Source: Proteles cristata cristata (taxonomy: Eukaryota > Chordata > Mammalia > Carnivora > Hyaenidae). Taken from it: 64,000 nt of DNA. This document shows, piece after piece, positions 10,465-21,123 of the stretch. The DNA is taken from NCBI GenBank assembly GCA_017311185.1, contig JAESUZ010001283.1, positions 1 to 64,000 of the forward strand, in the 5' to 3' direction. The notes below the pieces were generated by a model that was not told the DNA's origin, did no database searches, and saw only the letters and a list, made by a program, of their open reading frames with translations. Within the stretch, counting starts at the first letter, position 1, and every line of letters starts with the position of its first letter. The position numbers and the translations under genes are program-made.

Positions 10465-13400
10465 TCCTCCTAATCCTCCTATACGTGCACATATGATATT
10501 TGTCCTTCTCTGCCTGACTTATTTCGCTCAGCATAACACCCTCAAGGTCCATCCATGTTGCTACACATGGCCAGATTTCATTGTTTCTCATTGCCATGTA
10601 GTATTCCATGGTATAGATAAACCACATCTTCTTGATCCGTTCGTCCGTGGATGGACACTTAGGCTCTTTCCATGTTTTAGCTATTGTGGAGAGTGCTGCT
10701 ATGAACATTGGGGTACATGTGCTCCTATGCATCAACATTTCTGTATCCTTGGGTAAATTCCTAGCAGTGCTATTGCTGGGTCATAGGGGAGTTCTATTGT
10801 TAGTTTCCTTGGGAACCTCCACACTGTTTTCCAGAGGGGCTGTACCAGTTTACATTCCCACCAACAGTGTAGGAGGGTGCCCGTTTCTCCACATCCTCGC
10901 CAGCATCTAGAGTTCTCTGATTGGCTCATTTTAGCCACTCTGACTGGTGTGAGGTGGTATCTCAGTGTGGTTTTGATTTGTTTTTCCCTGATGAGGAGGG
11001 ATGCTGAGCATCATTTCATGTGTCTGTTGGCCATCTGGATGTCCTCTTTGGAGAAGTGTCTGTTCATATCTTCTGCATTTCTTCACTGGGTTGTTTGTGC
11101 TTCGGGTGTGGAGTTTGGTTAGTTCCTTATAGATTTTGGATATTAACCCTTTATCTGATATGTCATTTGCAACTATCTTTTCCCATTCCGCTGGTTGCCT
11201 ATTAATTTTCTGGGTTGTTTCCTTGGCTGTGCAGAAGCTTTTAATCTTGAGGAGGTCCCAACCGTTTATTTTTGCTCTTGATTCCCTTGCTTTTGGGGAT
11301 GTGTCAAGTAAGAAGTTGCTGCGGTGGAGGTCAAGGAGGTTGTTTCCTGCTTTCTCCTCTAGGGTGTGGATAGTTTCCTGTCTCACGTTCAGGTCCTTGA
11401 TCCATTTTGAGTTTATTTTTGTGCATGGTGTGAAAAAATGATCTAGTTTCATTCTTCTGCATGTTGCTGTCCAGTTCTCCAAGCACCATCTGTTAAAAAG
11501 GCTGTCTTTTTTCCATTGGATATTCTTTCCTGCTTTGTCAAAGATCAGTTGGCTGTATACTTTTGAGTCCACTTCTGAGTTCTCAATTCTGTTCCATTGG
11601 TCTATGTGTCTGTTTTTGTGCCAATACCATACTGTCTTGATGATGACAGCTTTGTAGTAGAGGCTAAAGTCTGGGATGGTGATCCCTCCCGTTTTGGTTT
11701 TTTTTTCAGGATTACTTTGGCTATTCGGGGTCTTTTGTGGTTCCATACAAATTTTTGGATAGTTTGTTCTAGTTTTGAGAAGTATGCTGGTGCAATTTTG
11801 ATTGGAATTGCATTGAATGTGTAGAGTGCCTTAGGTAGTAATGACATCTTAACTATGTTTATTCTTCCTATCCATGAGCATGGAATGTTTTTCCACTTCT
11901 TTGTGTCTTCTTCAATTTCCTTCATAAGTTTTCTATAGTTTTCATCATACAGATCTCTTGTATCCTTGGTTAGGTTTATTCCAAGGTATTTTATGGTTTT
12001 TTGTGCAATTGTGAATGGGATCAGTTTCTTGATTTCTCTTTCTGTTGCTTCATTGTTGGTGTATAAAAAATGCAACCGATTTCTGTACATTGATTTTGTA
12101 CCCTGCAACTTGGCTGAATTCTTGGATCAGTTCTAGTAGGCTTCTGGTGGAGTCTGTCGGGTTTTTGATGTAGAGTATCATGTCATCTGCGAAAAGTGAA
12201 AGTTTGACTTCCTCTTTGCCAATTCTGATGCCTTTGATTTCCTTTTGGTGTCTGATGGCTGATGCTAGGACTTCCAGCACTATGTTAAACAACAGTGGTG
12301 AGAGTGGGCATCCCTGTCGTGTTCCTGATCTCAGCGGGAAAGCTCTGAGTTTTTTCCCGTTGAGGATGATGTTAGCTGAAGGCTTCTCATAGATGGCTTT
12401 GATGATGTTTAAGTAGGTTCCTTCTATCCCAACTTTCTCGAGAGTCTTTATTAAGAAGGGATGCTGTATTTTGTCAAATGCTTTTTCTGCACCTATTGAC
12501 AGTATCATATGGTTTTTATGTTTTCTTTTATTAATATGATGTATCACATTGATTGATTTGCGAATGTTGAACCAGCCCTGTAACCCAGGAATGAATCCCA
12601 CTTGATCTTGGTGGATGATTCTTTTGATATGCTGCTGGATTCGATTTGCAGGATCTTGTTGAGAATTTTTGCATCCGTATTCATTAAGGATATTGGCCTG
12701 TAGTTCTCTTTTTTTGCTGGATCTCTGTCTGGCTTGGGAATCAGTGTGATGCAGGCTTCATAAAATGAGTCCGGGAGTTTTCCTTCGCTTTCTATTTTTT
12801 GGAATAACTTGAGAAGAATTAGGATTAATTCTGTTTTAAATGTCTGGTAGAATTCCCCAGGGAAGCCATCAGGTCCAGGGCTCTTATTTGTTGGGAGATT
12901 TTTGATCACTGATTCAATTTCTTCACTTGTTATGGGTCTGTTCAGGTTTTCTATTTCTTCCCGTGTGAATTTGGTAGTGAGTGTGTGTTTAGGAATTTGT
13001 CCATTTCTTCTAAGTTGTCCAATTTGTTGGCATATAATTTTTCATAGTATTCCCTGATAATTGCTTGTATTTCTGAGGGGTTGGTTGTAATAGGTCCTTT
13101 TTCATTCATAATTTTGTCTATTTGGGTGCTCTCTCTTTTCTTTTTGATAAGTCTGGCTAGAGGTTTGTCAATTTTGTTTGCTTTTTCAAAAAACCAACTC
13201 TTGGTTTCATGGATCTGTTCAATTGTTTCTTTGGTCTCGATGTTGTTTATTTCTGCTCTAATTTTTACTATTTCTCTTCTTCTACTGGGTTTAGGGCGTT
13301 CTTGTTGCTCTGCCTCTAGTTCCTTTAGGTGAGCTGTTAGATTTTGGACTTGCGCTTTTTTCTAATCTCTTGAAATAGGCCTGGAGAGCAATGTACTTTC

Positions 13401-14320
13401 CTCTTAGGACTGCCTTTGCCGCATCCCATAGATTTTGAGTTGTTGTGTTTTCATTTTCATTTGTTTCCATATATTTTTTAATTTCATCTCTAATTGCCTG
13501 ATTGGCCCATTCATTCTTTAGAAGGGTGTTCTTAAACCTCCATGTTTTTGGAAGTTTTCCAGACTTCTTCCTGTAATTGATTTCAAGTTTCAAAGCATTG
13601 TGATCTGACAGTGTGCATGGTATGATCTCTATTCTTTTATATTTATTGAGGCTGCTTTATGTCCCAGTATGTGATCTATCTTGGAGAATGTGCCATGTGC
13701 ACTTGAGAAGAAAGTAAATTCCCTGGCCTCAGGATGTAAAGTTCTAAATATATCTGTCAGGTCCATCTGGTCCAATGTGTCTTTCAAGTCCATTATTTCT
13801 TCAGTGATTTTCTGTCTGGTTGACCTATCCATTGCTGTAAGCGGAGTATTAAAGTCCCCTGCTATTAGCACATTCTTATCTAGAAACTTGTTTCTGTTTG
13901 TGATTAATTGTTTTAGATATTTAGGTGCTCCCATATTCGGTGCGTAGACATTTATGATTGTTAGTTCTTCCTGATGGATGGACCCTGTAATTATTATGTA
14001 GTGCCCTTCTTCATCTCTTGTTATTGTCTTTAATTTAAAGTTCAGTTTGTCTGATATAAGTATAGCTACTCCGGCTTTCTTTTGATTTCCTGTAGCATGA
14101 TATATATTTCTCCATCCCCTTACTTTTAATCTGAAGGTATCTTCCGTCTAAAATGAGTTTCTTGTAGATAGCATATAGATGGATTTTGTTTTTTCATCCA
14201 TTCTGCTACCCTATATCTTTTGATTGGAGCGTTCAGCCCATTTACATTCAGTGTTATTATTGAAATATGTGGGTTTAGAGTCTTTGTATCTTTTGTAGGG
14301 TTCACGTTTGTGGTGGTGTC
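10465..14320 (-). pseudogene. L1 copy A ORF2 remnant (endonuclease / reverse transcriptase)
   Basis: ORF2 encodes the endonuclease and reverse transcriptase that carry out target-primed reverse transcription of L1 and, in trans, of SINEs. Reading leftward from about 14300, the endonuclease start is recognisable (ITLNVNGLN at about 14256). Further on are MGAPKYLKQ and AGDFNTP (13860-13930), and the reverse transcriptase blocks [13 protein letters not shown] (near 12870), [20 protein letters not shown] and FADDMILY (12190-12480). The C-terminal TMEYYMAM lies near 10600. The frame is broken into at least eight pieces (breaks near 10500, 10735, 10935, 11650, 12080, 12570, 12910-13290 and 13600), so no functional protein is possible. 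Both ends are approximate. Confidence 0.9.
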
Positions 14321-14351
14321 TCTGGTATTTTTGTTCCTTGCAACCTTTCCT

Positions 14352-15240
14352 TCAGAGCATCCCCCTCAGGATTTCTTGTAGGGCTAGCTTCGTGGTGACA
14401 AATTCTTTCAATTTCTGTTTGTTTGGAAAGGTTTTATCTCTCCTTCTATTTTGAATGACAGGCTTGCTGGATAGAGGATTCTTGGCTGCATATTTTTACT
14501 GTTCATCACATTGAAGATCTCTTGCCATTCCTTTCTGGCCTGCCACGTTTCAGTGGATAGGTCTGTCACCACTCTGATGGGTTTCCCTTTGTATGTGAGG
14601 GCCCTTTTCTCCCTAGCTGCTTTCAAAATTCTCTCTTTGTCCTTGTATTTTGCCATTTTTACGATGATATGTCATGCAGAAGATCGATTCAAGTTACGTC
14701 TGAGAGGAGTCCTCTGAGCCTCTTGTATTTCCACATTGGCTTCCTTCCCCAGGTGGGGGAAGTTCTCTGCTATAATTTGTTCCAGGACTCCTTCAGCACC
14801 TTTCCCTCTCTCTTCGTCTTCTGGGATTCCTATGATACGGATATTGTTGCGTTTGACTGTATCGCTGAGCTCTCGAATTCTTCTTTCCTGTTCCTGGATC
14901 AGTTTGTCTCTTTGTCAGCTTCTTGTTTTTCTATAATGGTGTCTTCTAAATCACTTATTCTCCTTTCTGCCTCTTCAATCCGTGCATTGGAGGCCTCTAA
15001 TTTATTATGTATCTCATTTATCGCATTTTTTTAATTCTTCATGCCTATTTTTAATTTCCATACTGTCTGTAGCCATAGTTTCTTTGATGTCCCCTATGTT
15101 TTTTTCAAGCCCTGCTATTAATTTTACCATTATTATTCTAAATCTTGTTCACTTATGCTGCTGATATCTGTTTTGAGCAGTTCATTAGCTGTCATTTCTT
15201 CTTGGAGTTTCTTTGGAGGAGAGCTCTTTCGTTTCGTCAT
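14352..15240 (-). pseudogene. L1 copy A ORF1 remnant (RNA-binding chaperone)
   Basis: ORF1 encodes the trimeric RNA-binding protein that coats L1 RNA. The start ATG is at 15238-15240, giving MTKRKSSPPKKLQEE, and the stop is near 14352 after ALQEIL. The conserved C-terminal region containing RVVTDLSTETWQARKEW is open at 14408-14656. The coiled-coil middle is interrupted by frameshifts near 14660-15030. The 889-base span matches copy B (893 bases). Confidence 0.88.
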
Positions 15241-15479
15241 TTTAGTTAGCTTTCCGGCTCTTGTTGGTTTTTAAAGACCTGTTATGCTCTCTGTTTCTAT
15301 GAGCACTGCTATATCCAAGAAACTCTTTGACTTTCCAGGGCCTATCCTTTCAGAGATTGTTTTTGAATGGTATCCCTCGGTCACTCTTGTTGGGACCTTA
15401 GTTATTTTATTTTCCTATTCGTAGTGATATTTGGGACTCTTCACCTTGTGTACTCTAGCTTGTTTCTTGAGGTAGCCCT

Positions 15480-16120
15480 GGAAAAGAAAACAGACAGACA
15501 AACACACAGGGAGCAGGAGCACACAAACGCACAGGCTGATTCAACTAACATGCAAAGTGAGAGGGAAAACGAAAAAGTTAATAGAAAAGACGGAGGAGGG
15601 AGGGCGAATAGGGAGCATAAAATACATAAAAGGGTCAAAAAGGGGAAAAGAAAAGGAAAAAAGAAGAAAACCGATGGACAAAGAACGGTTTAAAGCATAT
15701 ACCTGGATTTCCCAGCTAAAGTTAAATAACCGTGTGTATGCAGTGCTGGTTGAAGAGCATAGAGAAAAAGAGAGAATGCAGGGTGAGACAAGGCAGATTT
15801 GGAAATAGAATGAACAGGCAGAAGGGATAAGAAACTTTTTTCAAAGAGGTAAAGGGTAGAATGTGGTTGGATAGGTGAGAGAAGGATGCTGGAATTATCC
15901 AGAGAAACTATATAGTCTAATTACTCCTGAGAGAAATAGCTGAAAAAGTCGGTAGGTGTAGAATTTACATTTACAGAATGGACTTGTGATTGTTTAAGCA
16001 AGCTGGCGACCAGAGTTAATCAGGTCAGTGTTTTGGGGAAAAAAGCGAGAAAAGAGAAAAAAGAAGAAAAAAAAAGAGAAAAGAAAGGGGAAAAAGAAAA
16101 AAAAAGGGAGGAGGGCACCT
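15480..16120 (+). repeat. Purine-rich spacer in L1 copy A 5'UTR
   Basis: The plus strand is dominated by A and G, for example the nearly pure purine runs at 15590-15665 and 16030-16110. On the L1 sense strand this is a polypyrimidine region. Copy B, aligned outward from its ORF1 start, jumps from the shared ccctggaaaagaaaacagac-like block almost directly to the shared cccagtcccttct block. Confidence 0.75.
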
Positions 16121-16508
16121 CTCAGGCAGAGATGGGCGTGGCGTGATCCGATGCCTCAGGCGGGAGTTCTGCCTTGGCGATTGTGGGAAGGAGAGTGACG
16201 GTGCTCCAGTCCCTTCTTGAACCCCGCGCTGCAGCTCGCTTTTTTTTTTTTTTGGCGTGTCAACTCCCCGTTCCGGGGACGCAGCCGAAGTTGGTTGCAC
16301 TCTTCAACCCAGGCCAGTTCCAATCTCCAAATCCCAGCCCGCGCCCCGCTGAAGTTGCCTTAGACACAGCTTCCCAGACAACCCCCTCGGGCAATTCCAG
16401 GCTCCCTGCTGAGCTCTGGGGGCGGAGTCAGGATCGCTGCTTTCTTCTCTGGTCGGCTCTGGTGCGCATGCGCGGGGCTTGCCTGCAGCGTCCGCGTAGC
16501 CTGAGCCC

Positions 16509-16895
16509 GCTGGAGTGAGGAAAACCGGGTCTCTCTATGGCTCGTCACCGAAACACGAACTCACAGGCAAATTTCCCAGTTTTTAGCTCTTTGCCTTCCC
16601 TCTCGAGTTCCAGCCAGCCAGGAGCGCGGACGCCTGGTGTCTGCGCGTCTCCTTCAGGGGTCCCAGCCGCCCTGGAGCTACAATGGCGGCAAGCGCGCCG
16701 CCGCTGGAGTGAGGAAAACCGGGTCTCTCTATGGCTCGTCACCCGAAACACGAGCTCACAGGCAAATTTCCATTTTTTAGCTTTTTGCCTTCCCTCTCGA
16801 GTTCCAGCCAGCCAGGAGCGCGGATGCCGGGTGTCTGCGCGTCTCTTTCAGGGATCCCAGCCGCCCTGGAGCTACAATGGCGGCAGGCGCACCCG
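16509..16895 (-). repeat. Two tandem 194-base units in L1 copy A 5'UTR
   Basis: Unit 1 (16509-16702) and unit 2 (16703 to about 16895) both begin gctggagtgaggaaaaccgg, continue through atggctcgtca, tctcgagttccagccagcca and cctggagctacaatggcggc, and differ at only a few positions. The spacing of the shared start is 194 bases. Tandem promoter monomers are known in rodent L1; here they sit in a carnivore element. Confidence 0.93.
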
Positions 16896-17287
16896 CTCCG
16901 CTTTAAAACCCCACCTCCAGGAGCGGCACAAAGAAGCAGTTTGTGTGCTCAGCCTCCCCCAGGACCGGCTGTCGCGAGGGGACCTGGTGTGCAGATATTT
17001 GGCAAGTACGGTCTTTCTATGCACCGAGCAGAGATTTTTCTGTCTCGGACTCTCCCCTTTTCCCCTCTCACTCCCCGTAGAGGGTAGAGGGGGATCGCCT
17101 CCCACCCTGGAGGCTCCGATCCCAGGCTGATTTTACCTTCCCCGGTTCGCACTCACGTTAGAAGGCTTTCTCAGTGGATTCTGCGTCCTTTTTTCTCCCA
17201 GTCTCTCAGGTTTTGTATGGTTTCCAATGGCTTCAGATCTTTTCTGTGTGATGTATGGGCGTGAGTGCAAGTACGGAGCTCCTTACT

Positions 17288-17306
17288 TCTCCGCCATCTT
17301 GCCTCC
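17288..17306 (-). promoter_or_regulatory. YY1-like site at the L1 5' end
   Basis: The reverse complement reads ggcaagatggcggagaag, which contains the AAGATGGCGG core bound by YY1. In human L1 a YY1 site at the same place fixes the transcription start. The tandem units contain the related acaatggcggc at 16682 and 16875 in the opposite orientation. Confidence 0.65.
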
Positions 17307-17315
17307 CTCTCCTGG

Positions 17316-17878
17316 TGATGAGTTTTGACTCTACTCCCAGCATTCTCCCCTCAGGGTGGGGCCCTGTCCTGGGAGGCTTGGCTTCCAGGGCTCCTGGCCA
17401 TCCTTTCGCAGAACACTTTTGACTTGCGTGTGCCTGGAATTCCGTGTGATGTTGAGTCCCACAGAGAGGCAGGGAAAATATTTGGCTTGGTGTCTGTGAG
17501 GATCACGTGGTTTGGATGATGAAGGGTTCCTGCGCTTGGAAGGCACTCCCCACAAAGAACATCCCTGCACTCATCCTTCCCGCCCGTGAGCACACAGTGT
17601 GGTGGAAACAGATGGATGGCAGGGATGCAGGTCCTCACTCTGCTGGTGATGGAGAAATAACAGAGGATAGTTTCACCGAAGGGAGCAAGTTTCCAAGGTT
17701 TTCCTGGAAGATGAGAAAGACATGGGCGAAGTGGAGAGCTAGATGTTTCGGCCTGCCTGGGTTCATGAGGCTTGTGGAGTCAGCACAGAGGTTCTGCAGC
17801 TGCATACACTCCCTCCACCTCTACGCCAGAAGCCCAAGGACCCTACAGTACGCTGATTATTATAAAGAGGAGATTCCG
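17316..17878. other. GC-rich non-coding stretch after L1 copy A
   Basis: Noticeably more GC-rich than the left side of the L1. The longest open frame (17507-17905, +) runs into the next SINE and has no recognisable protein content. No repeat family was identified. Confidence 0.5.
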
Positions 17879-18031
17879 GGGCACCTGGGTGGCTCAGCTG
17901 GTTAAGCGTCCAACTCTTGGTTTCTGCTCAGGTCATGATCTCACGGTTCTTAGGATCAAGCCCTGTGTCCGGCTCTGTGCTGATGGCCTGGAGCCTCCTT
18001 GGGATCCTCTCTCTACCCCTCCCCCACTTAT

Positions 18032-18062
<31 letters not shown>

Positions 18063-18096
18063 CTCTGTCTTAATAAACAAATACACTTTTAAAAAG
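17879..18096 (+). mobile_element. CAN-SINE with expanded CT tract
   Basis: The head ggcacctgggtggctcagct, a diverged B box (aggatcaagcc) and a long (CT)n run precede a tail of taataaacaaatac. The flanks aaagaggagattc (17864-17876) and aaagaagattc (18097-18107) look like a slightly altered target-site duplication. Confidence 0.9.
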
Positions 18097-18215
18097 AAAG
18101 AAGATTCAGGAAAAAAACCAGCCACATTTCTTAGAATGTAGCAGGTGTGGCCATGACCACTTTTACACATAACTTTCAGTGGTTCCTCAATAGCCTGGTG
18201 AAATGTTCTATTGGC

Positions 18216-18283
18216 AGGAGGGCACTTGTGGGGACGAGCACTGGGTGTTATGTGGAAACTAATTTGACAATAAACTATTTGTA

Positions 18284-18315
<32 letters not shown>

Positions 18316-18317
18316 AA
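18216..18317 (+). mobile_element. Very short L1 3' end
   Basis: Only the last 70 or so bases of the L1 3'UTR (gagcactgggtgttatgtgg ... gacaataaactatttg) plus an 18-base A run. The duplication gaaatgttctattggc (18200-18215) against gaaatgtgctattggc (18318-18333) has one mismatch. Confidence 0.9.
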
Positions 18318-18552
18318 GAAATGTGCTATTGGCTCTGCTTTTACAGGGAAAGAAACTAAGGCAAAGACACAAATCCAACCCATACAATTAGTGTCACAAG
18401 CATAAAGGAAGCCAGGGCTTCTGATTCTCACTTCAGTTCTCTTTCCATTTCACCAGAGTAGCTTTCCATCCACCCTGCTCCCAAACCAGAAAAAGTTAGA
18501 TTATATTCACAATATTCTGTTTACAAGAGCAAAGAAGAAGTGTGATAGTACT

Positions 18553-18711
18553 TTATTTTTAAATAGTTTATTGTCAGGTTGGTTTCCATATAAAACCCAG
18601 TGCTCATCCCAACAAGTGCCCTCCCCCATGCCCATCACCCCCTTTCCCCTCCCCCCACCCCATCTGTCCTCAGTTTGTTCTCAGTCTCTCATGGTTTTTA
18701 AAAAAGAATGT
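18553..18711 (-). mobile_element. L1 3'UTR fragment
   Basis: The reverse strand of the L1 3'UTR is recognisable from aatagtttattgtcaggttg, cccagtgctcatccc and ctcatggtttt. It is truncated at its 5' side, where a SINE follows. Confidence 0.88.
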
Positions 18712-18931
18712 ATGGGTGCCGGCGTGGCTCAGTCATTTAAGCATCCAGCCTCAGCTCAGGTCATGATCTCACAGTTTGTGGGTTCAAGCCCTGCATCAGG
18801 CTCTGGACTGAACTCAGAGCCTGGAGCCTGCTTCCAATTCTGCCTCTCCCTCTCTCTCTGGTCCTCCCCCCACTTGCAGTCTGACTCTCTCTCAAAAATA
18901 AACATTTAAAAATTAAATTAAAAAATAAATT
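18712..18931 (+). mobile_element. CAN-SINE, first of a tandem pair
   Basis: The head gtgccggcgtggctcagtca is mutated. The body has the short aactcagagcctgg form. The flanks aaaagaatgt (18702-18711 and 18932-18941) are an exact target-site duplication. Confidence 0.9.
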
Positions 18932-18945
18932 AAAAGAATGTTATT

Positions 18946-19151
18946 TGGGACACCTGGGTAGCTCAGTTGGTTAAGCATCAGATTCTTGATTTCAGCTCAG
19001 GTCATGATCTCACGTTCGTGGGCTCAGAGTTCGAGCCCTACATCTGGCTCTGCACTGACAGCTTGGGTTTTTCTCTCTCTCTCTCTGTTCCTCCCCTGCT
19101 CTCTCTCTATCTCACAAAATAAATAAACACTTTTTTAAAAAGAAAAAAATA
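18946..19151 (+). mobile_element. CAN-SINE, second of a tandem pair
   Basis: This copy reuses the neighbouring target: aaaagaatgttatt (18932-18945) and aaaagaatgctatt (19152-19165). The A-rich site aaaagaatg therefore occurs three times around two same-orientation SINEs. Confidence 0.9.
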
Positions 19152-19165
19152 AAAAGAATGCTATT

Positions 19166-19949
19166 AGCTAAATTTCCTACTTTTTGACACTTACAAGGTT
19201 AAGTCTTACCCATGAGAATAGTCAAATATTTAGAGGACTCATTTCCTGACTCTTCAGGCTTGGTTTTATTTTAAATCCTGTTGGCAGATAAACAGAAGGG
19301 AGATTTTCTGGGTCATGCCTGGTGTACCAAGAGCTGAGTTCAGGTTAGGTTGATTGATCATTACTTTGGGGATAAGGGAGGAACCTGGCAGGAAGTAGGG
19401 CTAAGACTGACCGGAGAGTTCAGGTCTGAAATTGAATCGATGTGGGATAGTTTTTAGTCCTGAGAAATCCAGTGTTTATGGGTGTTGGTTGGGTTGGGTT
19501 GGTTTTGTTTTTTTTTTTTTTTTGGCAATCATATTTTTCTCTCTGATTTATTTTTCTCAGCAGAAAATAGAAAGTAAATATCTGACCTTAAGCATAGTTA
19601 ATCTTCAGTAAATAAAATCTGGGAATGGAAATCAGGCAAGTAAATCTGGGTGTGTACACACAGAAAGGAAATTACAAACTAGAGCACATGATGCAGTTTT
19701 ACTGGAACCATGGAATTACTTACAAATCACTCGAACAATGAAAAATTAATGGCATCCATAACTCTTTAACAGACTTTGCAAACTGCAAACCCAATTCTTG
19801 AAATAAAAAATAAATCTAATCTTTTGGTTGTATAAATTCCACTGATTGCTAATTTCTGTACTGCCTGGCATATAGCCCTTTCTCTTTTTTGTGAGATTCA
19901 AGCTTCTAGAACTTTGGTGAAAGGGCTTAAAAATAGAGTGTATTTTAAG
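19166..19949. other. Non-coding, no recognised gene
   Basis: Single-copy-looking sequence with a T run at about 19507-19523. No exon-like or repeat features could be assigned. Confidence 0.5.
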
Positions 19950-20159
19950 TTTTTTTTTTTTATTTATTTTTAGGGGAGAGAGAGAGACAGCGTGAGCAGG
20001 GGAGGGTCAGAGAGAGAGGGAGTCACAGGCTGAAACAGGCTCCAGGCTCTGAGCTGGCAGTCAGCACAGAGCCCGACGCGGGGCTCGAACCCACGAACCG
20101 CGAGATCACGACCCGAGCGAAAGTCGGACGCTTAACCGACTGAGCCACCCAGGTGCCCC
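19950..20159 (-). mobile_element. Young CAN-SINE (tgcc subfamily)
   Basis: Reverse copy with many intact CpGs (cccgacgcggggctcgaacc, acgaaccgcgagatc), close to the presumed source sequence. No target-site duplication was identified. Confidence 0.92.
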
Positions 20160-20876
20160 AATTATGCCATAGCTTTTAAAGATGCTCATTTTGTGTGCTA
20201 TGAAACAAATTTTTCCAGTTGAAGAAGGAATCCAGTTGACCCAGTTATTTAGAAATACTTCACTTCTTTTTAAGTACTTCTCACTGAAATATTATAGTTG
20301 AATGGGTTGGTCAAGGAAAAATAGTAGCAATTATTCCACACTGACGATCGACTAGTAGCAGCATATTTATATATAGCATATGCTACATGACTGTTGAGCC
20401 AAATGACCAGAGCTCAGAGGACTGTGGTCACTATTATACTGAACACTGAGTCATTGCTCCTGTGATATAAGAAAACAAGCACCTTGCAAGAAATATCTGC
20501 CAAATACCTGCCTCTTAATACCTTAGAAACACAAATGATTCTGAGGTTCTTGTTATTTTGTTTGTACATTTATTATAATTTATTTAGTTTTCCTACATTT
20601 GGTTCCCTCAACCGTAAAGTACCAAACACTTGTTTGTCCTGAAAAAATTGGGAAAATTAAATGAGATAATAAATAGAAAAGTACTCTATAAGCTGCAAAG
20701 TACAAGGTGAGTATAAAGTGTCCTTAATCACTATTTTAGATCATTTGGATTTATTTTCTTTTATTCCTGAATTCCACTTTTGCCTTAAGAAAATACAATG
20801 GGTAGGAGGAAAGGAAATTGCTTTCCTGCCTACTACTTGACTACTTCTACTTAATGAAATGCTGGTAGATAAAGTG
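20160..20876. other. Non-coding, no recognised gene
   Basis: AT-rich, single-copy-looking. Nothing recognisable on either strand. Confidence 0.5.
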
Positions 20877-20886
20877 AATCTTCTTA

Positions 20887-21113
20887 GGGGCCCCTGGGTG
20901 GCTCAGTTGGTTGAGTGTCCAACTTCAGCTCAGGTCGTGATCTCACAGTTTGTGGGTTCAAGCCCCATGTTTGGGCTCTTCACTGATAGTGTGAAGTCTG
21001 GTTGGGATCCTCTCTCATTCCCTCTCTCTCTGCCCCTCCCCTGCTTGTGTGTGTGCACGTGTGTGCCCTCTCTCTCTCTCAAAAACAAAAAAAAAATTAA
21101 AAATTTCTAAGTA
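20887..21113 (+). mobile_element. CAN-SINE
   Basis: The head ggcccctgggtggctcagtt and the B box ggttcaagccc are clear, and the CT-rich part contains a short TG/CA patch. The flanking repeat is aatcttctta (20877-20886) against gatcttctta (21114-21123). Confidence 0.9.
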
Positions 21114-21123
21114 GATCTTCTTA

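Larger units (their letters stand above)
10242..17315 (-). mobile_element. Near full-length carnivore L1, copy A (inactive)
   Basis: A 7.07 kb reverse-strand L1. From left to right: poly(T) 10242-10264 (the A tail), 3'UTR, ORF2 remnant, ORF1 remnant, and a 2 kb CpG-rich 5'UTR ending at the canonical ggcaagatggcggag start near 17306. All parts are in normal order. Both ORFs carry several frameshifts and stops, so it cannot mobilise itself. No duplication of the left flank (aaaaaaataactc) is seen after 17315, which is unusual for an element that reaches its 5' end. The flanks also differ in character: AT-rich on the left, GC-rich on the right. Confidence 0.95.
15241..17315 (-). promoter_or_regulatory. 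L1 copy A 5'UTR (internal promoter region)
   Basis: About 2.07 kb between the ORF1 start and the element's 5' end. Next to ORF1 (15241-15480) it is homologous to copy B. Then comes a purine-rich spacer (15480-16120) that is largely absent from copy B. The outer part (16130-17110) is rich in CpG and includes two tandem units. CpG retention suggests a relatively young element or one that escaped germline methylation decay. Confidence 0.8.

Noticed and set aside
16174..17130. Several long overlapping open frames on both strands
   Set aside because: They lie in the CpG-rich L1 5'UTR with tandem units, where stop codons are scarce. No protein family is recognisable.
17640..17660. gagaaataacagag as a possible distant right-hand duplicate of the L1 copy A target
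   Set aside because: It lies 340 bases beyond the L1 end and matches the left flank only over about seven bases, too little to support a 5' transduction.
17507..17905. 132-codon plus-strand open frame
   Set aside because: GC-rich unique DNA; the frame ends inside a SINE and the peptide has no recognisable motif or splice context.
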